From contig OY759218.1 in NCBI GenBank assembly GCA_963662175.1, forward strand, positions 11,338,001-11,402,000: a DNA stretch of 64,000 bases, written 5' to 3'. Position numbers and translations under genes: made by a program. How positions within the stretch are numbered: the stretch's first letter is position 1; each line of letters opens with the position of its first letter. This document shows, piece after piece, positions 29,626 to 40,794 of this stretch. The notes below the pieces were generated by a model, which had not been told where the DNA came from, ran no database searches, and was given only the letters and a program-made list of their open reading frames with translations. The stretch is from Aradus depressus (Eukaryota > Arthropoda > Insecta > Hemiptera > Aradidae).

Positions 29626-30234
29626 TGGGTCAATTATTACTTATTCGGATAAGAAATATGTATAACTTCTTCAAACGACGGGACAGGAAAGAACCTCATT
29701 TAACCGTATACAATGTAAAGTAGAATAGATTGATGATTTTTTCTTCTTTGCAGACATAATCGCGGTAATGGTCCATAAATATTCAGGAAACCTTGACACG
29801 GGAAAATCTGCTGAAAACTCGATATCGGATTTTCATACGATTAAAATACTTGCTTAATTCTATAGGTATAAGAAATTCAAAATTAATATTAATAAGTTTA
29901 AAAAACAAGAACAAACATATTCGTTTATTTATTGTATTCGGGTAAAACACTGCCAATGGTTAGACGACTTTGGGGCTTAACTCCCAATCTTCTACTTAGT
30001 GGGCAACGACGCTAACCACCATACCAAAAAAAATAATCCACTTTCTCAAATGTTTATGGAGGGCACGAACTGATTTCAGCTATTTTAAAAATATAGGCTA
30101 TTTTGAAACGAAGTCGTACAGAACATTTCTATTGACTAATAAATCTTGGTTTGTTTAAAGATTTTATATTTTGAATTCTGAAGTAAGAATAGCAGCATAG
30201 GATTGTTTTTTTGTTTTTTTTTATGGTTATTATT
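29626..30234. other. No gene recognised
   Basis: AT-rich sequence between repeats; no exon or named element seen. Confidence 0.3.
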
Positions 30235-30488
30235 TGTGCAGCTATAGGAAGTATAGGGGATGTTACGTAACCGATCAGAAAATCAAAGTGGAGCATTCAC
30301 CGCAAGTTCATGTTCTCCGACCCCTTGACATCAATATGAAAAAAATATATGTCTGAAAACACGATAACTACAGACAGAATGCATGTATCTACACGAAATG
30401 ATTTTCAGGCAAATCGGCCGAAAGGAAGGAGGCACCAGAGAAGACGGGCTCTTAAATAGCCTAATAACTGCCGATGTAATGAATTTAG
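30235..30488 (+). repeat. ACTTCCCC-family repeat, 5' part, interrupted by a LINE
   Basis: AAGTATAGGGGATGTTACGT through AACTGCCGATGTAATGAATTT. The element resumes at 31,148 with ATCAATTCGTTGTGGGGACG. The part between is missing, so the LINE insertion came with a target deletion. Confidence 0.65.
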
Positions 30489-31147
30489 TAACAACAACCT
30501 GATTCCCTCTTCCAACCAAGTCCGCTACTTCGGGTTTTACCTAGACAGTAGACTAACGTGGAACCCACATACACGACTTAAACGACAAGAACTGAATCGA
30601 AGATACGGACTGTTACGTCGACTACTTGGACCAAAATCAAAACTGACAACTAACAACAAACTTACGATTTACAAGACCATTATACGTCCCATCTGGACGT
30701 ACGGACTCGAACTTTGGGGTGCAGCTAAACAGTCGAACATCAATCGAATCCAAGCATTCCAGTCCAAACTCCTGCGACGAATTATCAACGCTCCTTTCTA
30801 CATTACCAATAAAGTCCTACATAGAGATCTCAATATTCCCACTGTCAACGAACTAATCCAATCCCGATTCCAAACATTTCACAGAAACCTTTCTTATCAT
30901 TCAAATCCTCTCGCTCAAGCCCTATCCTATCATTCCCATCCTGACAATCCTCCCCGCCGCTTGAACAGGAGGTGGCCTCGTGATCTTCTCTGAGGATAGT
31001 GATTGGTGAAAATTAACTTTCGAGGGAGTGTCAGCGCTGGCTGGCTTCTCCCATCAAGTGACGTTATTTTTTTTTTTTCTTTTGTCCACATATTTGCTCA
31101 TTATGTATGTATTGTATATAGATTGCAAATAAAAAAAAAAAAAAAAT
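30489..31147 (+). mobile_element. Jockey-type LINE, 5'-truncated second copy
   Basis: Aligns with 4335-4990 of the full-ended copy, from CTGATTCCCTCTTCCAACCA and TACCTAGACAGTAGACTAACG through the stop, the UTR (GGAGTGTCAGCGCTGGCTGG) and a poly(A) run. Differences are scattered. The frame is open over RPIWTYGLELWG but has no start. Confidence 0.88.
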
Positions 31148-31209
31148 GATCAATTCGTTGTGGGGACGTACATTGCCGGTGATTCATTGACGACTTTTTG
31201 AATTTTTAC

Positions 31210-31484
31210 ATCCCCAACTATATGATGATGTCTCCCTGATCTTCAGTGTATGGAATTTTTTGTGTTGAATTCCTCAGATTCCCCCCTCCCCTTAGGCTGA
31301 TTCAGCATAAAATTATTAGGGGTAATCCTTATGAGGTATTGAATTTATATATGAAATTTCACAACAATACATTCATTACAACGGCAGTTATTAGAGTTTT
31401 TGTGTTAAGCCTCCCCCTAATCCCTCCTTCCCTTTGGCCGATTTGGCTGAAAATCAATAGGTTTCGTCCTTAGACGATCTGGAT
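31210..31484. repeat. ACTTCCCC-family repeat, minus-sense body
   Basis: Contains ATACATTCATTACAACGGCAG and GGCTGAAAATCAATAGG in minus sense. Too rearranged to give exact ends. Confidence 0.55.
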
Positions 31485-32045
31485 ATGAAATGAAATGAAA
31501 AGAAATTTTATTATTTTTTTATATTACCGAGGTCCCTTAAGAATAAATATATATAGAGTAAAAAACAGGAACAATGGAATATAGTATTAGTATGACGTAC
31601 GAAGAAATAAATGAGTAGAAAAATAAATTAGAGCTACATTGAAGGAAAACTAGACAATTATAAATATATATAAACAAAAGATTAAAATGAAAAAATATAA
31701 AATTAACAGCTTAATTATGAAGAAAAATAAATAAATAAAAGTATCTACATATATAAATAGAAGAGAATATGTAAAAAAAAATCTATATAAATAAGAAAAA
31801 AATAAAGTAGATTAATAAAAATCGACAGAGCATAATACTATGATGGTTGTTTATAAAAGAGAAGGGAGGATGCCCAAACAAGGATTGAAATAAAATTAAT
31901 TTTAGACAGTAGGGGCTAGATAGAAAAGTGTGAGGAGAGAGAAGAAAAATAAAAACAGCCAAAATAAAATAAGATAAAATAAAAAATAAATAAATGCATG
32001 ATAAAAATATTTAAATGTGTAAAATGAACAAAAAAGGATACTATC
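31485..32045 (-). mobile_element. CR1/Jockey-type LINE 3' UTR copy
   Basis: Begins with the GAAATGAAATGAAAAG tail (minus-strand 3' end) and follows the 24.5-kb copy: ACCGAGGTCCC, TAAGAATAAATA, ATATAGTATTAGTA, ATGATGGTTG, GGATGCCCA. No coding part. Confidence 0.75.
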
Positions 32046-32640
32046 AAATTTCGTGGCGATCATGTATTTTATTCATTCTATCGGGAGTTATCGTGTACAC
32101 AGATATACACGCAGACAGAAATTTCATAAGTAAATTCAAAACCTCAGAAGAATATCATCTATGAATCTTTAGTGAAATCGGCTGAGGGGAGGATAATAAT
32201 TGAACGACTAATTCATGTTCGTGAAGTGCATTGCTGACGTTTTTTCAATGTGACCTAATTTGTGGGTGTTTTTATTACCATTTTACTAGAAAAGGTACCA
32301 ATCTAGGTTTATTGAAGAGCAAAAAATCCTTCGGATAAGTACCTACACAATTATTGTATATTCTTTGCTCATGAGTACGATGACGGATATTGTGTTCTTG
32401 AACATAACCAGTTTTGCTCATTCACCATTGCAGTTTCTACAGAATTAATTGCCACATTCAAGGTGAAATACATCGTCAAGTATTTTTTTTCTCTCCTCTA
32501 TTTCCATTTTTCCTCCTTCCCGTTCCTAGAAAATGTAGAAATTTCTTGGTACGAATAAATACGGCTCCAGAAACATTCTACCTACGTCATGGGAAAATAC
32601 TGGCAATATACTGTTAATGTGGTCGGTTAACAAACAAGTA
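32046..32640. other. Repeat fragment and unassigned sequence
   Basis: 32,046-32,245 is a short ACTTCCCC-family piece (ATTCTATCGGGAGTTATCG, TTCATGTTCGTGAAGTGCATTG has the 3'-end pattern). 32,250-32,640 has nothing recognisable. Confidence 0.4.
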
Positions 32641-33802
32641 CAGTGAAACCTCTCTTGGCGGTCACCTCTGATAGCCGGACAATTTTAACGGTCCCGGCAG
32701 AATATATAGAGATTTCAACACATTTGCCCCTCTCTTAGGCGGACCCTCTCTTGGAGCGAACAGTGAAATCTAGTACCTAGAAGAGCAGACTACCTCTGTT
32801 GGACGGACAGGCAGGCCTCTAAGTGGGGTTTCACACCAAAGCCGGGCCGAGCCGGGCGGAAAACGCTTGAGCGCTAAATACGCAGGGTTTACATGGGAGT
32901 ATTCAAACCAAGGCCGAGCCGCGCTGGGCGATGCCGAGCGGTTTTGAGCAGTACTACCTACCGCCAATTCGAGCGTTTTCTGCCAAGCGGTTTCTTCCGT
33001 CATTCAGTCTAGTTCGGTGTTTCAGCCCAGTGAGTTACATCATATTGCGCAATATATTGGTTTTTTTTTATTGTTTCAAGTGGTTTTTGTTTTTTAAATT
33101 TTTTAATATTATAATGAGTGTTGACATAGAAATATTGATTAGTTCGATTCAAGAAAGACCTCCGTTGCGGGATCAATCTAACAAGAATTAATTCGGGTTG
33201 ACTCTTAATATGTTCTTAGAATTCACTTTCAGAGGGAAGGTTGATGTTTATTCTGTGAATTCTCTTTTGAAAGGGTTGCTTTTTAATATGTTCTTGGACT
33301 TCTCGTTGTACATTGTACTACCGACCTACCAAACTTTCCACGTAGTACACCTGTGTTTACAAAGGGACTCATAATTCCAAGAAGTTTGTAATGTTCCATA
33401 CTGCCAGTTACCAAAACCAACGCGAACTTAATCAAGCGTTATTGCCTCCAAGCAAATGATGCTTCGTCATTAATTTTAATTTCTCAGGTAGAGGACAATA
33501 TAGGAAACTCGATTGGGAAAAAAAATGTCTGATTTTTTTAGAATTTAGACGTTATACCATTGTTTATGTTCGGATTCTAGTACAAATTTCTAATTTTATT
33601 ACAAATTTCCTATTTTTTTAAACTGTATTCAGTTGTTCAATAAACAACATTTTTTACATACGATACACGTGAATAGAAAAGATATCTTTCATCCTTATCA
33701 ATTTGCCTTCTATTTTCCTTTTCCCTCCGTTAGGAGGACACCTCTGCTGGGCGGACAACTTCCACGGCCCCATTGGTGTCCGTCTACAGAGAGGTTTCAC
33801 TG
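32641..33802. mobile_element. Pogo/Tigger-like DNA transposon remnant with TA flanks
   Basis: The ends CAGTGAAACCTCTCT and, inverted, AGAGAGGTTTCACTG are each followed by TA. Inner TIR blocks also match (GGTCACCTCTGATAGCCGGAC against GGACACCTCTGCTGGGCGGAC on the other side in minus sense). CAGTGAAACC ends are typical of pogo/Tigger elements. No transposase is left. A second partial end pair (CAGTGAAATCT at 32,764 and GGGGTTTCAC at 32,824) and a Harbinger-like piece are nested inside. Confidence 0.7.
32826..33191 (+). mobile_element. Nested Harbinger-like fragment with MADF protein start
   Basis: A GC-rich terminus (GGGTTTCACACCAAAGCCGG, later CAAACCAAGGCCGAGCCG) leads into an AT-rich leader and a 25-codon frame at 33,114-33,191. 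It opens MSVDIEILISSIQERPPL, the usual start of MADF-domain proteins carried by PIF/Harbinger transposons, then stops. The conserved Trp of the PxLWD motif is Arg here. Assignment rests on this short match. Confidence 0.5.
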
Positions 33803-34609
33803 TAGTGCATTTGAAATGGGGTATCAACCGGTTTGTGATCACTGGGAACCGTAGGGTGTTCAAGTTTGCGCACTTTTACCGGAACTTTTTCTGTATAAAA
33901 AACTCAGTTAATGTTTTAATAATTATCACCTTGTATGGTCTTTATGAATATATTAATACTTTAAATAGATTTCAATTGAATTCAATGGATTTTTTTCTAG
34001 CCTTTTTGTAGACAACAACAGCTGTTTTTACACAAAATTATTTTTACTATGTGTTCTTTGTATGTTAAAGAATATTTTTATGGAAAAAAAGTCGAAGTTT
34101 GTACGTTAGAACACTGAAAAAAACTACTCAAAAAAAGTGGTGTCCGATGGTAAACCGAAAAGGGCTTCGCCCGGATTTTTACATTTGAAATCGAAAAATT
34201 ATATTTTGCGCGAGAATTTTGTTTCTCAATTGATTTCAATGGGGATTTCGTTTTTCGGTGATTATTCCTCCGTGGTATGTTCGATTTCATATTTTTTTAG
34301 TAGTAAACCATCGTCACCGTGTCCACTACCATCGTGGCAAATTTCAATGTGATCGGTAAAGGGGTTTATTAGGAGGAGTACGAGTACAACGAAATACATG
34401 AGCCGCCTAAGAAAGAGCTTCGTAAACTCAGCTCAACTAAGTTTTCGCTCTGCCTCAGAAACCAAATCAATAGTTGTTCTAATTAGGGTCTTCTCAATCC
34501 GCATACTAAATTTCATGTAACTCAGAAACGATTGTAGCTAACTAGCTAAACTTGAAATTTGAGATGAAGAGATCACATGGGCTTCGGGGCCCAAGTTGCA
34601 TCATATAAT
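33803..34609. other. No gene recognised
   Basis: Contains an imperfect inverted segment around 34,090-34,300. A few open frames of about 70 codons show no motif. Confidence 0.3.
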
Positions 34610-34880
34610 TATGACCTAATCAAAAAAAAAAGTTGTAGAAAAAACTAAACGGCACATTTTATTTGAAATACGTCTTTTCGAGATACATGCCGAAAACCGT
34701 CCTGAAATGTCGTCTTGAAACCCATATTTTTAGACGTTTCCTTGATTTACGCGAAAACTGTTAGTCATATTGAAAAATTGGTTCTTACCAAAAATGTTTA
34801 TTATATTTCCAATCGCTATGATTTGAGATAAGACTAATACGATCAAAGTTATAGCGCTCCAAAGAATGGAAAATATACAG
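34610..34880. repeat. Dispersed repeat, inverted relative of 27.5-27.9 kb
   Basis: TATGACCTAATCAAAAA, ATTGGTTCTTACCAAAAATG and AAAGTTATAGCGCTCCAAAG are the complements of the 27.5-kb block in reverse order. Family unknown. Confidence 0.6.
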
Positions 34881-34949
34881 CATAGCAACGAATTATGGAA
34901 TATGGTTTTATTAAAGAGTATTTTGAAAAATAAAGAATATATACATATA

Positions 34950-36026
34950 CAGGGTGTTCATTTTATTTTGACCCAGGTAAATAACTCGAAAAATAATGAT
35001 TTTCTCAAAAAAAGCTTGAGACAAAAAATGTAGAGTAGAATTGACAGCATTATTTTAAACAAATGGAAATTTTAAACGTCTATTATGAATTAAAAAAAAA
35101 AATTTTTTACTGTCAACCCATTTTTTTTTGCATATTTAGATCCCTGAGGAAAAATTAAGGGGAAGTTAAATGAAACATTTTTTTGTTAGACCAATATTAA
35201 ACCTAATAAATGAATTTTATTGTAGTAAATGTTCGAACTGATGTCCTGCAACTTCAATACATTTATCGAAGTTGTTCCGGAAAATTGCTCAAGGTCCCTA
35301 TTAAGAAAGTCTTGATATTTCTGACCATTCAAACAGTCGATAAAAAAGGGACCAATTACTTTGTCATTGATGATTCGAGCCCATACATTAACTGACCATG
35401 GATGTTGTTTATTCATTTGACGAAACCAGCGAGGATTTTCTGCACTCCAGTAATGCATATTATGCCTATTTACCAATCCAATATTGGTGAAAGTTGATTT
35501 GTCTGAAAACATTGTGTACCGAAAAAAATCACAATTAACTCGTTCACGCAACCACTGACAGAATATAACACGGTTATTAAAATCTTCACCTGATAGAGCT
35601 TGATGAAGAGAAATATGGTAATGGTGAAATTTATGGTTCTTCAATATTTTATGAACACTACCAACAGAAATCCTAGAACCTTGAGAAATTTTCCGGAACA
35701 ACTTCGATAAATGTATTGAAGTTGCAGGACATCAGTTCGAAAATTTACTACAAAATTCATTAATATTGGTCTAACAAAAAAAGTCTCATTTAACCTCCCC
35801 TTAATTTTTTCCCAGGAAACTAAATATGCAAAAAAAAAAGGTTGGTAAGAAAATTTTTTTTTTGAATGATTCATATAAAACGTAAAAAATTTTCGTTTGT
35901 TTAAAAATTAGATTACAGCAAAAAATGCGGTCAATTCTACTCTACATTTTTTGTCTCAAGCTTTTTTTTGAGAAAATCATTATTTTTTGAGTTATTTACC
36001 TGGGTCAAGATAAAATGAACACCCTG
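34950..36026 (-). mobile_element. Snap-back mariner-like element with truncated transposase
   Basis: The ends CAGGGTGTTCATTTTATTTTGACCC and its complement are flanked by TA. The inverted similarity runs about 335 bp from each end (34,950-35,289 and 35,692-36,026), far beyond ordinary TIRs. Both arms carry the codons for NNFDKCIEVAGHQFE, the C-terminus of a Tc1/mariner-type transposase, in opposite orientation. About 400 bp between the arms holds the transposase middle. Confidence 0.85.
35186..35701 (-). pseudogene. Truncated Tc1/mariner-type transposase
   Basis: The minus-strand frame includes QGSRISVGSVHKILK (helix-turn-helix-like), FSDKSTFTN (first catalytic Asp; the usual DE is DK), MHYWSAENPRW and NVWARIINDKVIGPFFI. 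After FLNRDLEQF the frame shifts into the C-terminal region, so the second and third catalytic Asp blocks are deleted. The N-terminus is also lost where the inverted arm joins. Confidence 0.83.
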
Positions 36027-36514
36027 TATATATATAGGATGTGCTCATTAAAGGACTTTCTTATACCAACCAGTTTTGTACAGACCACTCACCCTCCCCT
36101 CAAATTCATATCATACTGGCATTACTGGGTACATGAAAGTCACTCTCGAGTTACGTTGTACAATGAAACGAAGAAAACCGCACATTACTTTCATATACCC
36201 AGTAATGTTAGTATGAAACATATCTGTGAGGGGGAGGGGGTGTGATCTGTACAAAAGACGTTGATAGAAAGTCCTGTAACGTCTGCTTCACATATTTTAA
36301 CTTTAAATATGAAAAAAAAAAAAGAGCCTTTTAATAATTCACAAAAACACAACTATATAATGTTTATGATTATTGTACAGTAAATTATATCTTGTTAATA
36401 ACGATAAGATAAGGCAATGTTTGTTTTAGGAACATTGGAATTTTTTTTATTTTCCCGTTTCTTTTAATACCAGTGAGATGGGATTTAAACATACTTTCCC
36501 AGGTCAAAAATAAA
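36027..36514. other. No gene recognised; inverted-repeat end at 36.03-36.28 kb
   Basis: 36,040-36,110 (GGACTTTCTTATACCAACC, CAGACCACTCACCCTCCCC) and 36,215-36,275 (GGGGGAGGGGGTGTGATCTG, GATAGAAAGTCCTG) look like inverted ends of a 230-bp MITE. The rest is AT-rich. Confidence 0.45.
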
Positions 36515-36720
36515 TAAAAAAAAGTCATCGGTAAATCACCGGCAATGTACTTCCCCACCACAAATTAATCAATGAGGTTTTTGCTCATCCTCAAAAACCA
36601 ATCGACCGTTTTTGCTAAAAATCAATTGTTGTCTTACATATGGTCTTCGGATTTCTCATACTAAATTTTGTGTCGATATATTACATCGCCAGTTATTTTT
36701 CTTATCAGAGTATAATTTAA
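36515..36720 (-). repeat. ACTTCCCC-family repeat, 3' half
   Basis: The minus-sense order is intact: AAAGTCATCGGTAAATCACCGG, GTACTTCCCCACCACAAAT, CCAATCGACCGTTTTTGC, TCATACTAAATTTTGTGTCG. Confidence 0.7.
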
Positions 36721-37091
36721 CATTTACAAAATTTCACAATTGCATATTTAAAGACCCGCCAGTTCCTAATAAAGATTCATTGAAGTAGTTCGGTGAACTC
36801 TACTTTATAGTAGAGATTTATTTATACAGAAATTTCAATTTAATTACAGTTGATTATATTATAGTTAATTACATTCCGGTAAAGCTCAACATCGAACTTT
36901 CATCCGATTATACAATCGGATAATTAAGGAAAAAGAAAAAAAATAGCCCTCCCAACCAAAATATTTGTTTTGACTATTTTTTTTATTTTGTTTAATCTTT
37001 GGTTTTCCCCACTCCATCGGCTAGTTCCCGGAAAACTCTCCTTAAAAAGACGAATTGTGATTTAATTATACGTGTGAAATGTAGTTAGAGT

Positions 37092-37605
37092 AAAGTGAAA
37101 TGAAAAGAAATTTTATTATTCTGGGACCGAGGTCCCCTAAGAATAAATACATACAGAGTAAAGAAAATGAAACAATGAAATATAGTATAAGAACAAAAAA
37201 ATAAAAAGATAGGTAGGTATATAAAAATTAGTGCTACATTGGAGAAAAACTATACAACTAAAAAATAGATAAATAGGAAATAAAAAAAAACAGGCAAAAA
37301 CATAAAATTAACAACTTCAATATCATGAAAAAAAATAAATAAAAATATCTACAAAAATAAAAGAGAATAAGTAAAAAAGAAAATCTATACAACTAAGAAA
37401 TAAATAAAATTGATAATATATATATAAATCGACCGAGCATAGTAATATGATGGTTGATTATAAAAGATAAGGAAGCATGCCCAGCCAAGGTTAAAAATAA
37501 AATTAATTTAGAAAGCAGAAAATAAGATAAGATAAAAAATAAATAAATGCATAAAAAAAATATATTAATGTGTAAATGAGCCAAAAATGAATACTAATGA
37601 TGTAC
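37092..37605 (-). mobile_element. CR1/Jockey-type LINE 3' UTR copy
   Basis: Closely follows 24,460-24,960: AAATGAAAAGAAATTTTATTATTCTGGG, GTGCTACATTGGAGAAAA, CCCAGCCAAGGTTAAAAAT. UTR only. Confidence 0.78.
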
Positions 37606-37629
37606 AAAGTGCACGTGTTTCTTAGTAAT

Positions 37630-37945
37630 TTTACTTCCCTCGGTTATACGAAGTATAGGGGAAGTTATATAATCGGTTAGCAATTCGATGTTGAGTTGTC
37701 AAAGAAATTTCAGGTTTCCGACCCCCTAATTCAAAAAATAAGTCTGTGTATCCAAAACCCCCATGAGGACGACACTTATTGTCTTTCAGCCAAATATTTA
37801 TTTATAATTTATAAATTTCATATTTAAAGACAAAACTCCATGAGGACAATACGGTAGATTGGTTTGGGTGGGAGAGCAAACATTTAATTTATTAATTTGG
37901 GCTGGGGAAGTACATTGCCGGTGATCCGACGACTTTTTTTCAAGA
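37630..37945 (+). repeat. ACTTCCCC-family repeat, internally deleted, both ends present
   Basis: The 5' end is TTTACTTCCCTCGGTTATACG and AGTATAGGGGAAGTTATATAA. The 3' end is GGCTGGGGAAGTACATTGCCG then ACGACTTTTTTTC. The middle is shortened. A useful short form for defining the family's ends. Confidence 0.78.
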
Positions 37946-37986
37946 CTTTTTGGTGCATTTTGTACATTATTATTAGGTGTACTTAC

Positions 37987-38071
37987 TGATGTAGGCTATG
38001 TCAATAATAGCCACCTTGTGCTGAGCTAGGAGACTCGTGGACATTTCGAGGTCACTGTATTTGAACTTACA
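37987..38071 (-). other. Possible minus-strand coding exon, unidentified
   Basis: 85 bp between an acceptor-like TTTCATCAG and a strong donor ACATCA/GTAAGT. One frame is open: KFKYSDLEMSTSLLAQHKVA then IIDIAYI. I do not recognise the protein, and no partner exon was tied to it. Confidence 0.35.
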
Positions 38072-38314
38072 CTGATGAAATTTTGAACAACATTAGCGCT
38101 CATCTAGACAAAAATTTAAAAAAAAAAGTATTGAAACTCCAATTTACTAAAATTTCTCAAACCTAGACAAACATTTCAGGAAAAAAAAAAATATATATAT
38201 ATGATTTTTATTTGAATTTTTTGCTAATTCTGAAATTATTATTTCTTAACATCAATAATCTTGAAAATTTGGCGAAAAATCAGACTTCTAATTTTTAAGA
38301 GGAAAGATATTCAT

Positions 38315-38485
38315 CTACTGAGCTCAAGATCGCGAGTTCGATGTCAGTTACTCGTTAAAGACCTTTATCCGGATTCTTATAGAAGAGTCGGGCTCATGTC
38401 TACCAGAGCGATGAAAGAGCGCCCCGGTAGTAGGCGATATGACCTCGTAGTTAAAGCCTGGGGATGAGTTACAATAACTAAAAAT
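38315..38485 (+). repeat. tRNA-derived SINE, partial
   Basis: GAGCTCAAGATCGCGAGTTCG (B-box side of the head) then GTCGGGCTCATGTCTACCAG and GCCTGGGGATGAGTTACAATAACTA. The A-box part and centre are missing. Confidence 0.65.
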
Positions 38486-39879
38486 GTCATAAAAATAAAT
38501 CTGAAAAATCGGCAATAAGGAATTTCTATACATTTTTTTAATATATTGAAGAGTAAGATCCCCTCATGCGTACCAATCGGCACATCGTCAGAAAGCTTAT
38601 TTTTTCTGAAATACTACAAATAACATTAAGCCTTTTATATATAGAGATATTGCGGATAAGAGCGTGTTCAATGATGATTTTATTAAATTCAACATGATTA
38701 AAATAACGTAATTAATAATTCATTTTTACACATATTATAATTTAATAATGATTGAAAATAACCACATGATCTGTTCAATATTACCGAGCAATTAATTTTT
38801 GCAAATGCGGCAGTTTTTTCTGTCCTTATCTGAATAAATGTGGCATTTCCAGGTCAACTTATCCTAAAAAAGAGCCTTTGTTCAGAGAGAAGTGATAAAT
38901 TTCCTTATCTAGGAAACATCACAGAAAGTTCCTGTCACTTTGCCTGCATCAATAAGGTGCCTATTCACAGTTGCAACTTGACCACTGAAACACTTTTAGT
39001 GGTTAAGCACAATGGCAAGTGGTTAAAGGCGAATTCCGACAGCAAAAAGCGGTGGTGAAAATCTGGGCCTTTCAAAGAATAACTTTATTAAATAGATTTT
39101 ACATAAACTATTTACTTCAGATAATAATAAAATTAATGCAATTATGAGAATGTTTTTATGCTAATGTAAGTTTGAAGGATAATTAAGTAATGTTTTATAT
39201 TTCAGCCGTAATGAATACTGTCTTTTTTTTTTGTTTACATTCTTCAATTTCACAATGTTTTTTGTCATTATTTCTGCTGAATTCACGTAAACAGTAGTTA
39301 TATTTCTACAGTAACCTTTCGTGTAAAATATCTTAGAATATACTGAAAACATTTTTATTTTTCTTGCGGCATTAAAAAAAAAGTAAGCTTTTTCACAATG
39401 CCCAATAAAAAAATATTGTTCCTTGCGTTCCTCCAGAAAACATTCAATGTTTTTCTTTTTTTAAATGAGTTGAATACAAAAATCAGTTTCATTTCTCTAT
39501 GATAAGGCAAACTAAGTAAGTTTACATTTTGAAAGTATGGTTTCTTAACGGTTTTTGATTGTCATGGGTGTGGTTTTTCAGAGTTTTTGAAGTATTGTTT
39601 ACATTATTTTGATTGGTACTTACTGACGAGTGTTCCAGGCTTCTATCAGAGTGTGAAGTATAGTTCCTGAATGGTTTAGTGTCCTCACTTCATTCAATAC
39701 TGTCACTGGGCTTGGCCTCATGTTGTCCGTTTGCTCTTGTTTTCCCCCACTCCCCTCCTCCCTACCTCTGACACCTGTTGAGTCTTGAGACCCATAGTAA
39801 GTGGCGTAGGCAGAAACTTTAGGTGGGGGGGGGGGGGGGGGGCAAATATGTTTTAAGGGAACAGGAATCTTTGATTATC
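38486..39879. other. No gene recognised
   Basis: AT-rich. Open frames of 60-70 codons (for example 38,840-39,058) carry no motif and no splice context. A run of 18 or so G at 39,825-39,842. Confidence 0.3.
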
Positions 39880-40349
39880 TACATTTTTACTTGCCAAGCT
39901 AGTAAAAGGGATATATCGGCCAGAAATTCGTTGTTTTCACTGGAACTTCATGTTTTGCGAGCTCCTGATTCATATATATATATATATATATTACTCTGAT
40001 ACTAACTTTTATATGTGGATATAGGACTCAATAAGGTTGACATTTTCAACGAAATCGGCCGTAAGGACAAGACGGTGATTAAAGGAAGGGGTGCTCAACT
40101 CAAAAAGTCTAACTGACCCTGTAATGAATGTTGCTTTTTTAGTAATACTTTTTCAGCTCTCCTGAAAAAATTAACTTTCTGAGATAATCGGGTTTATAGT
40201 CAAGGTTTTGATCAGTTTTAATGAGAGTTTAGGACACCAAAGTGTCATTAAATAATTCAAATAGCTTCTGGGCACAGACCAGATAAAAAAAAGTCGTCGG
40301 TGAATCACCAGCAATGTAATTCCCCAGAACGAATTAATCAATTAACTTT
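39880..40349. repeat. ACTTCCCC-family repeat, two opposed pieces
   Basis: A plus-sense 5' part (TACTTGCCAAGCTAGTAAAAGG, AATCGGCCGTAAGGACAAG) and a minus-sense 3' part (AAGTCGTCGGTGAATCACCAG, ATTCCCCAGAACGAATTAATC) that runs into a 24-base G tract at about 40,349-40,372. Confidence 0.6.
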
Positions 40350-40522
40350 CGGGGGGGGGGGGGGGGGGGGGGCCAAGTTAGGCTACAGGGTTGGGGGGTA
40401 TAGACTCCCGGGGGCACAGCCCGGAGTTTCCGTGGTTAGCGCTGCAGACTTTTTTTTATTAATTTGGGAGACTCGGACCCATAGAAGCTCCCCCTGAGGT
40501 AACCTCTGACTGTAATACTTAA

Positions 40523-40668
40523 GCTGACTTTACATGAACAGCAAAAATCCAAAGCGCAGCAGCAGCAAATGGTGGTTTGTGTGCTTTTAGAATTAAATGA
40601 ATCACAGCCAATAGCGTACATTTGCTGCGTCTCTCCTTTGCATTTTTACTGCGCATGTAAAATCAGCT
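40523..40668. mobile_element. Small MITE with TTAA target duplication
   Basis: The ends GCTGACTTTACATG and, inverted, CATGTAAAATCAGCT lie between TTAA copies at 40,519-40,522 and 40,669-40,672. Inner matching blocks are AAAAATCCAAAGCGCAGC and its near complement. TTAA targets suggest a piggyBac-type transposase in trans. Confidence 0.7.
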
Positions 40669-40794
40669 TTAAGAGTATAAAATATATTATAAATGAAGAT
40701 TTTGAACGAGGAAATGAAATGATGGAATAAAAATCATGTGAATTTAAATAATTACATATAATTATTGACATTAAAAATGTAATTAAAAAAAAAT

